In this document: positions 39,719 through 48,376 of the stretch, piece by piece | Layout: each line of letters starts with the position of its first letter | Numbering within the stretch: position 1 is the stretch's first letter | DNA from: Rhizobium chutanense | GTDB taxonomy: Bacteria > Pseudomonadota > Alphaproteobacteria > Rhizobiales > Rhizobiaceae | NCBI RefSeq assembly: GCF_002531935.1 | Contig: NZ_NWSV01000012.1 | Coordinates: forward strand, 1-64,000 | Direction: 5' to 3' | DNA length: 64,000 nt | The notes under the pieces: model-generated | What the model was told of the DNA's origin: nothing | Database searches by the model: none | What the model saw: only the letters and a program-made list of their open reading frames with translations | Made by a program: the position numbers and the translations under genes

Positions 39719-40191
39719 GCGGCGGCTTCCGGTATCAGCCTGCGTCCGGCGCCCGGCCCGGGCGTCTGCTCGAAGATCGCCTGCGGCTCGATCGTCAGGC
39801 ACACGAGTTCCTGGTCCGAGAGCGTGCTGGAGAGCTGCATCCGGGTGACCCCGAGCGCCAGCATCCGCGCGAGCTGTTCTGCGACATAGGCCTCGCCCCG
39901 TGCCCGGTGGGCCTCATCCGCCGGCCCTGCCGCGAGGATCCGGCCCTTGATCTGGCAGGCCTTGTAGTCGGCGGCCCGCACATAGGTCATGGCAATCGGC
40001 CGGCCGGCCAGCGCCTCGCCCACGGCATCAGGCCATTGGCTGCCGGAGGCGAGAAAGTGCAGATGCCCGCTCTGCCGGTCGACGCGCACGCCGGAGCCGC
40101 GGCCGATCATCGGTCGGCCGGTCCCGTCGCGCGTCGCGAACAGGATCATGACGGGACTCTCAATGAATTCCACTAGTTCCGGCCCCAGCAA
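39715..40191 (-). CDS. Pyridoxamine 5'-phosphate oxidase-related (split-barrel) protein
   Basis: The frame starts at a TTG complementary to 40189-40191 with GGAGG seven bases upstream; 158 residues. MILFATRDGTGRPMIGRGSGVRVD and MTYVRAADYKACQIKGRIL fit a PNPOx-like split barrel, which usually binds FMN, F420 or haem. Its TGA overlaps the ATG of the GAF-containing gene (ATGA), so the two proteins probably act together. It is divergent from the hemerythrin-domain gene. The ligand is not known. Confidence 0.75.
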   Translation of the reverse strand: MLGPELVEFIESPVMILFATRDGTGRPMIGRGSGVRVDRQSGHLHFLASGSQWPDAVGEALAGRPIAMTYVRAADYKACQIKGRILAAGPADEAHRARGEAYVAEQLARMLALGVTRMQLSSTLSDQELVCLTIEPQAIFEQTPGPGAGRRLIPEAAA

Positions 40192-40356
40192 TGCTTTCCC
40201 TCCGATGTCAGGCGATGATAGTTAGTTAGGATATTCTTAGCAATCGTTCCAATTGCTTAGGATGGTTTTAGGAAGCGCCTCGCGAAGGCCTCGGTTATCT
40301 CATGGCCATCACCCCGGCGCACAAAGGAGGCGCCGGCCAACGAGAGGAAAACCATC

Positions 40357-41064
40357 GTGAGCCACGAATTCTCGCTTACCAGCATCCCCGATCTCAACGG
40401 CCGTTACGACATTTACGGCGCGATACACAAGGGCCTGCGCAAGGCCGGCTGCGACCTGCTCGGACGCCTCGGCACGGCCGATTTCCAGAATGTCGAGGAA
40501 ACGGTCTTCCTGATCGGCGACCTGCGCCATTACCTGATGCTTGCCGCTTCCCACGTCAGTCACGAGGACGACAACATCCACGTGGCGCTCGCCGCCAAAG
40601 GCGCCTCGACCGTCACGCTGGACGAGCAGCACGACGATCACCGCACCGCCTTCCGCGAACTGGAAGAAATTGTTGTCGCCTGGGAGAACGCCTGGCCGCC
40701 GCACAAGGCCGCCTGCGGCCGCAAACTTTATCTCGCCTTCGCCGCCTATATCGCCGACGACTTCGCGCATATGCATGAGGAGGAGGCGGTGACCGGCCCT
40801 CTTCTGTGGCGCTATTTCAACGACGAGGAAATACTCGGCATCGAGATGAACATCATCGGCTCCCTGCCGCCGGAAAAGAGCATGGCCTTCATGCGCATCA
40901 TGATCCCGGCGATCAATCCGGCGGAGCGTGCGGCACTCTTGGGCGCCATGAAGAAGAATGCGCCGCCGGAAATCTTCCAGGCAGTCATCGACTTCGCCGT
41001 CCGTCCGGGGCTTTCGGCCGGCGACTTCGCCAAGCTTGCCGACGCGCTGAAGCTGGCCGCCTGA
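40357..41064 (+). CDS. Hemerythrin HHE-domain protein
   Basis: GTG 40357 has GAGAGG about 9 bases upstream; 235 residues. The iron-site residues of an HHE domain are in DIYGAIHKGLRKAG, DLRHYLMLAASHVSHEDDNIH, DEQHDDHRTAFREL and DDFAHMHEEEAV. The C-terminal 70 residues (GSLPPEKSMAFMRIMIPAINPAERAALLGAMKK in parts) are helical and seen in related proteins. A di-iron site could bind O2 or NO. It is divergent from the PNPOx pair and followed by a small Cys-rich gene. A short dyad (AGCAAT/ATTGCT near 40233-40251) lies in the shared promoter region. Confidence 0.82.
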   Translation: MSHEFSLTSIPDLNGRYDIYGAIHKGLRKAGCDLLGRLGTADFQNVEETVFLIGDLRHYLMLAASHVSHEDDNIHVALAAKGASTVTLDEQHDDHRTAFRELEEIVVAWENAWPPHKAACGRKLYLAFAAYIADDFAHMHEEEAVTGPLLWRYFNDEEILGIEMNIIGSLPPEKSMAFMRIMIPAINPAERAALLGAMKKNAPPEIFQAVIDFAVRPGLSAGDFAKLADALKLAA

Positions 41065-41133
41065 AAAGATTGCTGCGGGCGGAGGATCGAGGCTCCGCCC
41101 GTGGCATCGCCGATGCATTTCCGGAGAAGAACC

Positions 41134-41334
41134 ATGTGCAAACCGAACGGCAAGACCGGCATTCCGGCCGCGTGTCCGCGCCGCGGCGATTGCCGCGGCT
41201 GCCTCACGCTATCCGCCACGCTGGGGGCGGGAAGCGCCTCACATCTTGACGCGCTGATCAAGGAAGAACGCCCGCCGCCGGCGTTGATCCTCCTGGAGAC
41301 GTTTTCAATTCAGGCTAAAATCAAACGAATCTAG
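41134..41334 (+). CDS. Small cysteine-rich protein of unknown function
   Basis: ATG 41134 has GGAGAAGAACC directly upstream, a better start than the one at 41101. The 66-residue product, beginning MCKPNGKTGIPAACPRRGDC, has Cys at 2, 14, 20 and 23, a C-x11-C-x5-C-x2-C pattern that could bind a metal. The C-terminal half is ordinary and amphipathic. It lies 69 bp after the hemerythrin gene and may share its transcript. Its stop codon shares the CTAG at 41331-41334 with the stop of ureG on the other strand. I do not recognise the family. Confidence 0.6.
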   Translation: MCKPNGKTGIPAACPRRGDCRGCLTLSATLGAGSASHLDALIKEERPPPALILLETFSIQAKIKRI

Positions 41335-41942
41335 AGCCCGCCCTGCTCTCTCAGGAAACTGACGATCGAACTGACGCCGTCGCCGCGCTTCATGTCGGAA
41401 AAGACGAAGGGACGACTTGCACGCATACGCGTCGCGTCCCGATCCATCACCTCGAGATCGGCGCCGACATGCGGTGCCAGATCCTTCTTGTTGATGACGA
41501 GCAGGTCCGAGCGGGTGATCCCTGGTCCGCCCTTGCGCGGGATTTCCTCGCCCTGGCAGACGGAGATGACATAGATGGTGATATCGGCAAGATCCGGCGA
41601 AAAGGTCGCCGCCAGATTGTCGCCGCCGGATTCGATGAAGACGACGTCGAGATCGGGGATGCGCTCATTGAGGCCGGCGATCGCCTGAAGATTGATCGTC
41701 GCGTCTTCGCGAATGGCGGTGTGCGGGCAACCGCCCGTCTCCACACCGACGATGCGGTCGGAAGGCAGTGCCTGCATGCGCACCAGCGCTTCGGCATCCT
41801 CGGTCGTGTAGATATCGTTGGTGACGACGGCGACGGAATAATCGTCACGCATCGCCTTGCAGAGCTTTTCGGTCAGCGCCGTCTTGCCCGAGCCAACCGG
41901 CCCGCCGATACCGACGCGCAGAGGTCCGTTTCTTGATTTCAT
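41331..41942 (-). CDS. ureG: Urease accessory GTPase UreG
   Basis: A 203-residue SIMIBI-class GTPase with P-loop GIGGPVGSGKTALTEKLC, switch VVTNDIYTTEDAE, the metal-binding Cys-Pro-His in VETGGCPHTAIREDA, ESGGDNLAATFSPDL, and guanine specificity motif VINKKDLA. UreG carries nickel and couples GTP hydrolysis to urease activation with UreD, UreF and UreE. It is last in the leftward urease cluster. Its stop overlaps tail-to-tail with the small Cys-rich gene. Confidence 0.96.
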   Translation of the reverse strand: MKSRNGPLRVGIGGPVGSGKTALTEKLCKAMRDDYSVAVVTNDIYTTEDAEALVRMQALPSDRIVGVETGGCPHTAIREDATINLQAIAGLNERIPDLDVVFIESGGDNLAATFSPDLADITIYVISVCQGEEIPRKGGPGITRSDLLVINKKDLAPHVGADLEVMDRDATRMRASRPFVFSDMKRGDGVSSIVSFLREQGGL

Positions 41943-42031
41943 GTGTCGTACTCCAATGATATCCCGATGATAGCCACGCCGCCGGCGCGCGCCACCGTCA
42001 AATGACGCAGTCGCGCGGATAATTTGGTTCT

Positions 42032-42703
42032 TTAAGACCGGAAAAGCCGCGTCGCCTGGGTCTCGTGGCGCAGGCTAGCGATATCGGCCTGTACCGTCGC
42101 CGAGCCGAGATCGTCGAGCGTCGAGCTTGCCGCCCGCCGGGCGACCTCCGCAATTTGCTCTTCAAGGCCGGCAAGCACGGCAACGCCGTCCTTCTGACCG
42201 GCGACGCCGAGGCGGATGCCCGATGAAACCGCCTGCGAAGCATAGGCGTGCAGGAAGACCGCGAGCACCTCCTCAGGCCTTATGCCATGCGCGCCCGCAA
42301 CCGCTCCGACCGCGATGGGATAGGCGGCCTTGCCAGGCAGCCTATCGAAAACCTCGTCCGGCCAAGCCCGCGCTGCCGCCAGAAAGGCCTCGCCGAGCAG
42401 CATCGTTTCCTGATGGCGCTCGCGCGATCCGGCAAGGGCTTCGGCAAGTGCGGCGACTTCGGCAAGGCGCGCGGGTTCCGCCTGGCGCCTGTGGCTCTCG
42501 GCCAGAAGCACGGCATCGTTCCAGGCGGAGCCATGGCCGAACAGCGTGCCGATCCAAGCCGCAAGCGAGGCCGCATCGGTGACGAGCCCATCGGCCACCG
42601 CCCGCTCCAGCCCGCCCGAATAGGCAAAACTGCCGATCGGGAAGGCCGGCGAGAGCCATGCCGTCAGACGCAACAATGCCTGCAGTTCAGAGTTTCCCGT
42701 CAT
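42032..42703 (-). CDS. ureF: Urease accessory protein UreF
   Basis: A 223-residue helical protein with the UreF pattern: RLTAWLSPAFPIGSFAYSGGLERAV at the N-terminus, then the conserved AHGI in VGAVAGAHGIRPEE, and YASQAVSSGIRLGVAGQ. UreF bridges UreD and UreG in the activation complex. It starts 6 bp after ureE ends and is separated by 89 bp from ureG. Confidence 0.94.
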   Translation of the reverse strand: MTGNSELQALLRLTAWLSPAFPIGSFAYSGGLERAVADGLVTDAASLAAWIGTLFGHGSAWNDAVLLAESHRRQAEPARLAEVAALAEALAGSRERHQETMLLGEAFLAAARAWPDEVFDRLPGKAAYPIAVGAVAGAHGIRPEEVLAVFLHAYASQAVSSGIRLGVAGQKDGVAVLAGLEEQIAEVARRAASSTLDDLGSATVQADIASLRHETQATRLFRS

Positions 42704-42709
42704 CGAGCC

Positions 42710-43294
42710 TCAGTCGTGCTTGTGGCCGTGATGCCCGTGGTCGTGATCATGATCCCGCCCGTGGTCATGGTCATGATTGCATCCCGGTCCATGCACATGG
42801 TCGTGGCGGTGATCCTGTTTGTGGTCATGAGCCGCATGACCGTGATCGTGCGAATGACCGCCATGGGCATGATAGGCTCCGCGTGCCGGCTGGAAGGGCT
42901 CGTCGATGTCGAGGACGGTGGCCCCTAGCCCCTGCAGCATGGTGCGAATGACATGATCACGCAGGATGACGATGCGGTCTTCCTCGATCTGGGCTGCGAG
43001 ATGGCGGTTGCCGAGATGCCAGGCAAGTTCGACCAGATGTGTGCGGTCGCGGCCGCGGACTTCGAAGAGTTTCTCGTCGGCGGCGAGGATCTCGATCAGT
43101 TCGCCATCGTCGCGCACCAGCAGGTCGCCATTGGCGAAAAGCACAGGGTCCTTGAGGTCGAGCATGACCATCTCGCCATTTTCCAGATGCAGCAGCTTAC
43201 GGCGCAGATGGCGCAGATCATGCGGCAACTTGACCTGGGCGGTCGGATGGGAGGACGGGGTTCCGGCTGGAAGATAGGAGGTAACGCGCTGCAT
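42710..43294 (-). CDS. ureE: Urease accessory nickel metallochaperone UreE
   Basis: A 194-residue protein. The N-terminal peptide-binding domain (about 1-75, RRKLLHLENGEMVMLDL) and C-terminal metal-binding domain (about 76-145, ELAWHLGNRHLAAQ, VILRDHVIRTML) are followed by a 50-residue His/Asp-rich tail (HGGHSHDHGHAAHDHK and so on) that binds Ni. It delivers nickel to the UreG/UreF/UreD complex. It lies between a GGDEF gene (84 bp upstream) and ureF. Confidence 0.95.
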   Translation of the reverse strand: MQRVTSYLPAGTPSSHPTAQVKLPHDLRHLRRKLLHLENGEMVMLDLKDPVLFANGDLLVRDDGELIEILAADEKLFEVRGRDRTHLVELAWHLGNRHLAAQIEEDRIVILRDHVIRTMLQGLGATVLDIDEPFQPARGAYHAHGGHSHDHGHAAHDHKQDHRHDHVHGPGCNHDHDHGRDHDHDHGHHGHKHD

Positions 43295-43378
43295 GATATG
43301 TCCGTTTTGCTGAGGCGACCATGCAAAATAGCCTCTCCCGACGCAAGCACCAATGGCCTTTTGCTCGGGAGCCGGCTT

Positions 43379-44242
43379 TTATATTCCGTAGGCCTGCATC
43401 ACGTTGTCGCCCCCCTGCCCTCTGCTCTCGGCATCAGGGCTGTTTTCGGAAAGCCCGTGCCAGGCATGGTGCAGCCCCTCCCGCTCATGCACGACGCGAT
43501 TGCGTCCGAGCGCCTTGGCGAGGTAGAGCGCCCGGTCGGCGGAGGCATAGAGCTGCTGCTTGCTGCGCCCGGCGACGAGATCGGCCACGCCGCCTGATAT
43601 GGTGATGCCGATATTGTGCCCCTCCGCCACGATCGGTCCACCGGCGATCCTTGCCCGCACCGCCTGGATCCGCTCCAGCCGCGCCTCCAGCGGTTCGCCG
43701 GAGACGATGACGCCGAATTCCTCGCCGCCGAGGCGCGCGACAACGGACAATTCGTCGAAAGCCGAGGTCAGAACGGCCGAGACAGCCGTGATGACGGCAT
43801 CGCCGCAGGCATGGCCGAAACGATCGTTGATCGCCTTGAAGCGGTCGACGTCGAATATGACGAGCGAGGCGTCGCTCTCGGTATTCTCGAGCGCCTCGGT
43901 AAAGGCACGCCGGTTCAGGAGGCCGGAGAGCGTGTCCGTGCGGCTGAGCTTTTCGAACTCCGCACGCGACAGCGTCAGCTCATGCAGGGCAAAACCAGCC
44001 GCCAGCGACAGCATGCCGGAAACCGTCCCGCCGACGAGCCAGGAAAAAATGGCGCCGAAGCCGAGCGCATGCGAGAGCGTCACCGGCAGCAGCCCGAAAA
44101 AGCCGAGCGGCGGTATCGTCAGCGACATGATGACGCCGGAGAGAACGACGGCAAGAAAGCTCATCTTCAAAGCGAAGAGATAGACGTTCCTGCGATATTG
44201 AAAATTACCGAAATCGGCCTGCAGCGACATCCAGTTTTTCAT
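43379..44242 (-). CDS. GGDEF diguanylate cyclase with membrane N-terminus
   Basis: The ATG complementary to 44240-44242 gives 287 residues. About 20-100 hold two to three hydrophobic segments (NVYLFALKMSFLAVVLSGVIM; SHALGFGAIFSWLVGGTVSG). From about 115 runs a GGDEF domain: TDTLSGLLNRRAF, LVIFDVDRFKAINDRFGHACGD, and the active-site signature RLGGEEFGVIV. It lacks an RxxD inhibitory site directly before GGEEF. It should make cyclic di-GMP. It is placed between TIGR02117 and ureE inside the urease cluster, with 330 bp of sequence before it in which no gene is seen. Confidence 0.9.
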   Translation of the reverse strand: MKNWMSLQADFGNFQYRRNVYLFALKMSFLAVVLSGVIMSLTIPPLGFFGLLPVTLSHALGFGAIFSWLVGGTVSGMLSLAAGFALHELTLSRAEFEKLSRTDTLSGLLNRRAFTEALENTESDASLVIFDVDRFKAINDRFGHACGDAVITAVSAVLTSAFDELSVVARLGGEEFGVIVSGEPLEARLERIQAVRARIAGGPIVAEGHNIGITISGGVADLVAGRSKQQLYASADRALYLAKALGRNRVVHEREGLHHAWHGLSENSPDAESRGQGGDNVMQAYGI

Positions 44243-44571
44243 GAGAATCAACCTTCCTGTCCGGCGTTGCAAGGCATTGATAAGAGGCCAATTGCTGCGG
44301 GTGTCTTAATCGAACCGTTAAAATTCGAATGGTTTCTGACGATTCGGTGGACAGATTTTCTCTAGCAGGAGATGCAGCCTCCCAATCCCTGAATCGGACA
44401 GCACAGAGAGACACTTAAGAATTTGATTTAAAACAGCTTTATTGGACAGTGCCGTAGGGCTGTTCCAGAATGGTCTACTTGGGGAAATACCGATTCTTTC
44501 ATTGATTTTTACAACCAAATGGAGAGCGCCGTTTACAATTCACTTCAACAGCGGACCCGACGACAGCTGCA

Positions 44572-45243
44572 TCAATTGTAGACACCGAGAGACAATCGCA
44601 ATGATTGTGGAAGCGGATTCCATAAGCCGGTTCGAAGCCCGGCCGAGCGGAGCGCAGCCGCCGTCCAGGTGTTGCAGCCGAGGAGAGCGTTGAAATATCC
44701 CTTGGCCTCGAAGAACCGATCGATCTCGCCGTAACCGGCGTCCGGGATCGGAACCACCACGCCCGCTTCGCGAACAAAGCTGTCGGAGATGAATTTGCGC
44801 AGCCGGGCCAACTGATCGCCGCTGAGATCGAATGCGGCAACGGCGGGCTGCGGCTCGGTGATATGGCCGGCAAGGTCCACATGCAGCACCGAACGGTCGA
44901 CCGTCAGCGCCCGCAGCACCGGCAGCGGCTTCAGCTCCGCCCAGCTCGGGGTTTCCAGATAGAAGGAGCGGCCGCCCCAGCCGACGATGAGCCATTCCGC
45001 ATTCGGATGGCCGAGCGGAAAATCGGTACCGGCGAGGAAGGAAAAGGCCGCCCGCGTCTCCTCGTCGAGCGGAATGGCAATATCGGTATGGATCGGCCCC
45101 GACAGCAGGAGCACCCGGTGCATAGCCGCCGCGGACGACGCCTCGACCGGGGCAATCAGCGGCCGGGGAATGAAGGTTCCGCCCGCTGCCAGAGCAAAGA
45201 GCAGGCCCATGACCCGCAGCAACCAGCGGATGCCTGTCCTCAT
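44572..45243 (-). CDS. TIGR02117/DUF2459 family urease-region protein
   Basis: The ATG complementary to 45241-45243 has GGTGG before it; 223 residues. A single N-terminal hydrophobic segment (about 5-24) should export or anchor it. The mature part shows HRVLLLSGPIHTDIAIPLD, WLIVGWGGRSFYLETPSWAEL, and LLGCNTWTAAALRSAGLRTG with a Cys-Asn pair, typical of this family, which recurs beside urease genes in alphaproteobacteria. The His, Trp-Gly-Gly and Cys-Asn-Thr residues could make an active site. The reaction is unknown. It starts 30 bp after ureC ends. Confidence 0.8.
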   Translation of the reverse strand: MRTGIRWLLRVMGLLFALAAGGTFIPRPLIAPVEASSAAAMHRVLLLSGPIHTDIAIPLDEETRAAFSFLAGTDFPLGHPNAEWLIVGWGGRSFYLETPSWAELKPLPVLRALTVDRSVLHVDLAGHITEPQPAVAAFDLSGDQLARLRKFISDSFVREAGVVVPIPDAGYGEIDRFFEAKGYFNALLGCNTWTAAALRSAGLRTGLWNPLPQSLRLSLGVYN

Positions 45244-45273
45244 CGGAACCACCAGTCGCCCATCGGAGTGCGC

Positions 45274-46986
45274 CTAAAACAGGAAATAGCGCTGCGCCAT
45301 CGGCAGCACCGTCGCCGGTTCGCAGGTCAGCAATTCGCCGTTCGCCCTGACCTCATAGGTCTCCGGATCGACCTCGATCTCGGGTGTCAGATCGTTGTGG
45401 ATCATCGATGCCTTGGAGATGCCGCCGCGCGTATTCTTCACCGCCACCAGCTCCTTGGCGACGCCGAGCCGGCCCTTCAGGCCGGCATCGAGCGAGGCCT
45501 GGCTGACGAAGGTGACGGAGGAATTGGTCAGGCTCCGGCCGTAGGAGGCAAACATCGGCCGGTAGTGCACCGGCTGCGGGGTCGGGATCGACGCGTTCGG
45601 ATCGCCCATCGGCGCGGCTGCGATCGAGCCGCCGAGCAACACCATGTCGGGCTTCACCCCGAAGAAAGCCGGATTCCAGAGCACGAGGTCGGCGCGCTTG
45701 CCGATCTCGACCGAGCCGATCTCATGGCTGAGACCGTGGGCGATCGCCGGATTGATCGTGTATTTGGCGATATAGCGGCGGACGCGGAAATTGTCGTTGT
45801 CGCCCTTCTCTTCCTTCAATCGGCCGCGCTGGCGCTTCATTTTGTCGGCCGTCTGCCATGTGCGGATTGCCACTTCGCCGACGCGGCCCATGGCCTGGCT
45901 ATCGGAGGAGATGATCGAGAAGGCGCCGATATCGTGGAGAATGTCTTCCGCCGCGATCGTCTCCTTGCGGATGCGGCTTTCGGCAAAGGCGATATCTTCG
46001 GGGATCGACGGCGACAGGTGATGGCAGACCATCAGCATGTCGAGATGCTCGGCGATGGTGTTGACCGTATAGGGCCGCGTCGGATTGGTGGACGACGGGA
46101 TGACGTTCGGCTGGCCGCAGATCTTGATGATATCGGGCGCATGCCCGCCGCCCGCCCCTTCCGTGTGGAAGGCATGGATCGTGCGGCCCTTGATGGCGCC
46201 GATCGTATCCTCGACGAAGCCGCTTTCGTTCAGCGTATCGGTATGGATCATCACCTGCACGTCATATTCGTCGGCGACCGACAGGCAGCAGTCGATGGCG
46301 CCAGGCGTCGTGCCCCAGTCCTCGTGCAGCTTCAGCGAGGTGGCGCCGGCCAGCACCATCTCGGTCAGCGCCCCCGGCAGCGAGGCATTGCCCTTGCCGG
46401 CGAAGGCAAGGTTCATCGGGAAGGCGTCGGCCGCTTCGATCATGCGGGCGAGATGCCAGGGGCCCGGCGTGCAGGTGGTGGCAAGCGTGCCGTGCGCCGG
46501 CCCCGTGCCGCCGCCGAGCATGCAGGTCATGCCCGACATCAGCGCTTCCTCGATCTGCTGGGGCGCGATGAAATGGATATGGCTGTCCATGCCGCCTGAT
46601 GTGACGATCTTGCCCTCGGCGGCGATCGCCTCCGTGCCCGGGCCAACGATAATATTGACGCCGGGCTGCATGTCGGGATTGCCCGCCTTGCCGATCGCAA
46701 CGATGCGCCCGTTCTTGAGCCCGATATCGGCCTTGTAGATCCCTGAGTGATCGACGATCACCGCATTGGTGATAACCGTATCGACGGCACCGTCCGCCCG
46801 TGTCACCTGGCTCTGGCCCATGCCGTCGCGGATCACTTTGCCACCGCCGAACTTCACCTCCTCGCCATAGGTGGTGAAATCCTTCTCGATCTCGATGAAG
46901 AGTTCCGTATCGGCAAGGCGCACCTTGTCGCCGGTGGTCGGTCCGAACATGCCGGCATAGGCGGCGCGCGAGATCTTATAGGGCAT
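45274..46986 (-). CDS. ureC: Urease alpha subunit UreC
   Basis: A 570-residue protein, full length. Nickel-site motifs: GGMDSHIHFIAPQQ (two His), GATSLKLHEDWGTT with the carboxylated Lys, MIHTDTLNESGFVED, IHAFHTEGAGGGHAPD. The mobile flap is MLMVCHHLSPSIPEDIAFAESR with the catalytic His and flap Cys. It hydrolyses urea to ammonia and carbamate with UreA and UreB. It follows the GT29-like gene by 3 bp. Confidence 0.97.
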   Translation of the reverse strand: MPYKISRAAYAGMFGPTTGDKVRLADTELFIEIEKDFTTYGEEVKFGGGKVIRDGMGQSQVTRADGAVDTVITNAVIVDHSGIYKADIGLKNGRIVAIGKAGNPDMQPGVNIIVGPGTEAIAAEGKIVTSGGMDSHIHFIAPQQIEEALMSGMTCMLGGGTGPAHGTLATTCTPGPWHLARMIEAADAFPMNLAFAGKGNASLPGALTEMVLAGATSLKLHEDWGTTPGAIDCCLSVADEYDVQVMIHTDTLNESGFVEDTIGAIKGRTIHAFHTEGAGGGHAPDIIKICGQPNVIPSSTNPTRPYTVNTIAEHLDMLMVCHHLSPSIPEDIAFAESRIRKETIAAEDILHDIGAFSIISSDSQAMGRVGEVAIRTWQTADKMKRQRGRLKEEKGDNDNFRVRRYIAKYTINPAIAHGLSHEIGSVEIGKRADLVLWNPAFFGVKPDMVLLGGSIAAAPMGDPNASIPTPQPVHYRPMFASYGRSLTNSSVTFVSQASLDAGLKGRLGVAKELVAVKNTRGGISKASMIHNDLTPEIEVDPETYEVRANGELLTCEPATVLPMAQRYFLF

Positions 46987-46989
46987 CCA

Positions 46990-47628
46990 TCAGGCTCCTT
47001 GGGAGGAAGAGAAATGTGTTTTTCCGCCGAACCGCGCGAGGCGGCCGGCGGCAATATAGCTATCGACAAGCTGACGTTCGGCGGCAAACGGGTGCCATTC
47101 CCAGCCGGTATGGCCGAAGCCCGCCAGCATCACCTCGGCCTCGGCAAATTTGTTCAACACCTCGGCGATGACGATCATGCCACTGCTCGGCACGACATAA
47201 GGCGACGGCGCAAAGGCCGAAAGCGAGGCGTCGACGGCCTCGTGAACCGATTTGTCGATGACGACATGTGTCTTGCCGGTCTCGGCGCAGAAGGCGTCGA
47301 ATGCCTCCGTATAGTCGTCGCAGAAATCGTCGAGATCGGGATGCGAGACGGCAAGCGGCGCGCGCATCGCGGCGAATTTTTCCGGGTCGCGCACGCTCCA
47401 GATTTCGCGCGCCGCAACAACACCGGGATGTGAACGCCATTCAGACGAGCCGAGCATCGCCTTCGCCGGCCGGCCGGTATTGCAGACCGCAACGGCATCC
47501 GTGCGGCTGCCGCCGGCGCCATAGGAACGGCAATCGTTGAAGCGGATGACGAAATCGGCGGCGTCAATGACGCCTCCCATTCCTTCTCCGACCTCACCAT
47601 TGCCGACGATCATGATCCTGCTCGCCAC
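46990..47628 (-). CDS. Urease operon accessory protein (GT29-like fold)
   Basis: A 212-residue protein. MIVGNGEVGEGMGGVIDAADFVIRFND in parts, GAGGSRTDAVAVCNTG and PSSGMIVIAEVLNKFAEAEVMLAGFGHTGWEWHPF in parts match the glycosyltransferase family 29-like urease operon accessory proteins of rhizobia (GNG, N-D and SSG motifs as in sialyltransferase sialyl-motifs). No membrane anchor is present. It lies 3 bp before ureC and 1 bp after the LprI-like gene. A sugar substrate has not been assigned. Confidence 0.8.
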   Translation of the reverse strand: MASRIMIVGNGEVGEGMGGVIDAADFVIRFNDCRSYGAGGSRTDAVAVCNTGRPAKAMLGSSEWRSHPGVVAAREIWSVRDPEKFAAMRAPLAVSHPDLDDFCDDYTEAFDAFCAETGKTHVVIDKSVHEAVDASLSAFAPSPYVVPSSGMIVIAEVLNKFAEAEVMLAGFGHTGWEWHPFAAERQLVDSYIAAGRLARFGGKTHFSSSQGA

Positions 47629-47629
47629 C

Positions 47630-48037
47630 TCAGTTGCTCATCGTGTCTTCGAGCTCTTTCAGCTCTTTGGTGCGCTTGTCCGTCTCTTCGGCCAGGCATC
47701 CGGCCACCAGCATCGGCTCCATCGTACCGCCGCGCGCCTGGAAGCCGAAGGCGTCGCATTCGGCGTCGCGATAATCGATCCAGGCGCGCTGCGCCTTGAC
47801 CAGCGCCTTCTCCGCGCCCTTCATGTCGCCGTCGATATCCTTGTCGATCGCCACCATGGCGGCGCGCGTCTTCTTGTATTGCTCGTTCAAGGCTTTGTCG
47901 GCTGCCGCATGGCGTTCCTGCTCACAGGAGGTCATGTCCGATTGCGTCTGGGGATTCTTGCAATCGACATCCTGGGCAGAGGCGCCGTGGGCCGCAAACA
48001 GCATCGCCGCCCCGGCAAGGCAGATATTCAAGCGCAT
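47630..48037 (-). CDS. LprI/DUF1311 family periplasmic protein
   Basis: A 135-residue protein with a signal peptide (about 1-22, AAHGASAQDVDC). The mature domain has the DUF1311 pattern: DCKNPQTQSDMTSCEQERHAAADKALNEQYKK in parts, then LVKAQRAWIDYRDAECDAFGF and GTMEPMLVAGCLAEETDKRTKEL. Four Cys probably form two disulphides. LprI-type proteins can inhibit lysozyme. It lies between ureB and the GT29-like gene, an arrangement common in rhizobial urease loci. A direct link to urease is not known. Confidence 0.82.
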   Translation of the reverse strand: MRLNICLAGAAMLFAAHGASAQDVDCKNPQTQSDMTSCEQERHAAADKALNEQYKKTRAAMVAIDKDIDGDMKGAEKALVKAQRAWIDYRDAECDAFGFQARGGTMEPMLVAGCLAEETDKRTKELKELEDTMSN

Positions 48038-48060
48038 GCCTTCCTCCCGTCGATTGCCTT

Positions 48061-48366
48061 TTAGAGCTTGCCCATGACCAGCTGACGGAAGCCGTAGACC
48101 TCGCGCTTGCCGGAAAGCGGGATCAACGTCACCGAGCGCGTCTGCCCCGGCTCGAAACGCACCGCCGTTCCTGCCGGAATATCGAGCCGCTTGCCATGCG
48201 CCGCCGCGCGATCGAAGGAAAGCCCGGCATTGGTTTCGGCGAAGTGATAGTGGCTGCCGACCTGCACCGGCCGGTCGCCGGTGTTGGAAACCTCCAGCGT
48301 CACCGTCGGTGCGCCGGCATTCAGTTCGATGTCGCCGTTTGCGGCAATGATTTCGCCCGGAATCAT
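48061..48366 (-). CDS. ureB: Urease beta subunit UreB
   Basis: A 101-residue protein with the whole UreB signature: MIPGEIIAANGDIELNAG, VSNTGDRPVQVGSHYHFAETN, and GKRLDIPAGTAVRFEPGQTRSVTLIPL. It is a structural subunit that packs on UreC. It starts 10 bp after the DUF1272 gene and ends 23 bp before the LprI-like gene. Confidence 0.97.
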   Translation of the reverse strand: MIPGEIIAANGDIELNAGAPTVTLEVSNTGDRPVQVGSHYHFAETNAGLSFDRAAAHGKRLDIPAGTAVRFEPGQTRSVTLIPLSGKREVYGFRQLVMGKL

Positions 48367-48376
48367 CTCGTTCTCC

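Noticed and set aside
44620..44650. tRNA T-arm-like string GGTTCGAAGCC
   Set aside because: It lies inside the TIGR02117 coding sequence, and no acceptor, D or anticodon arm can be built around it.
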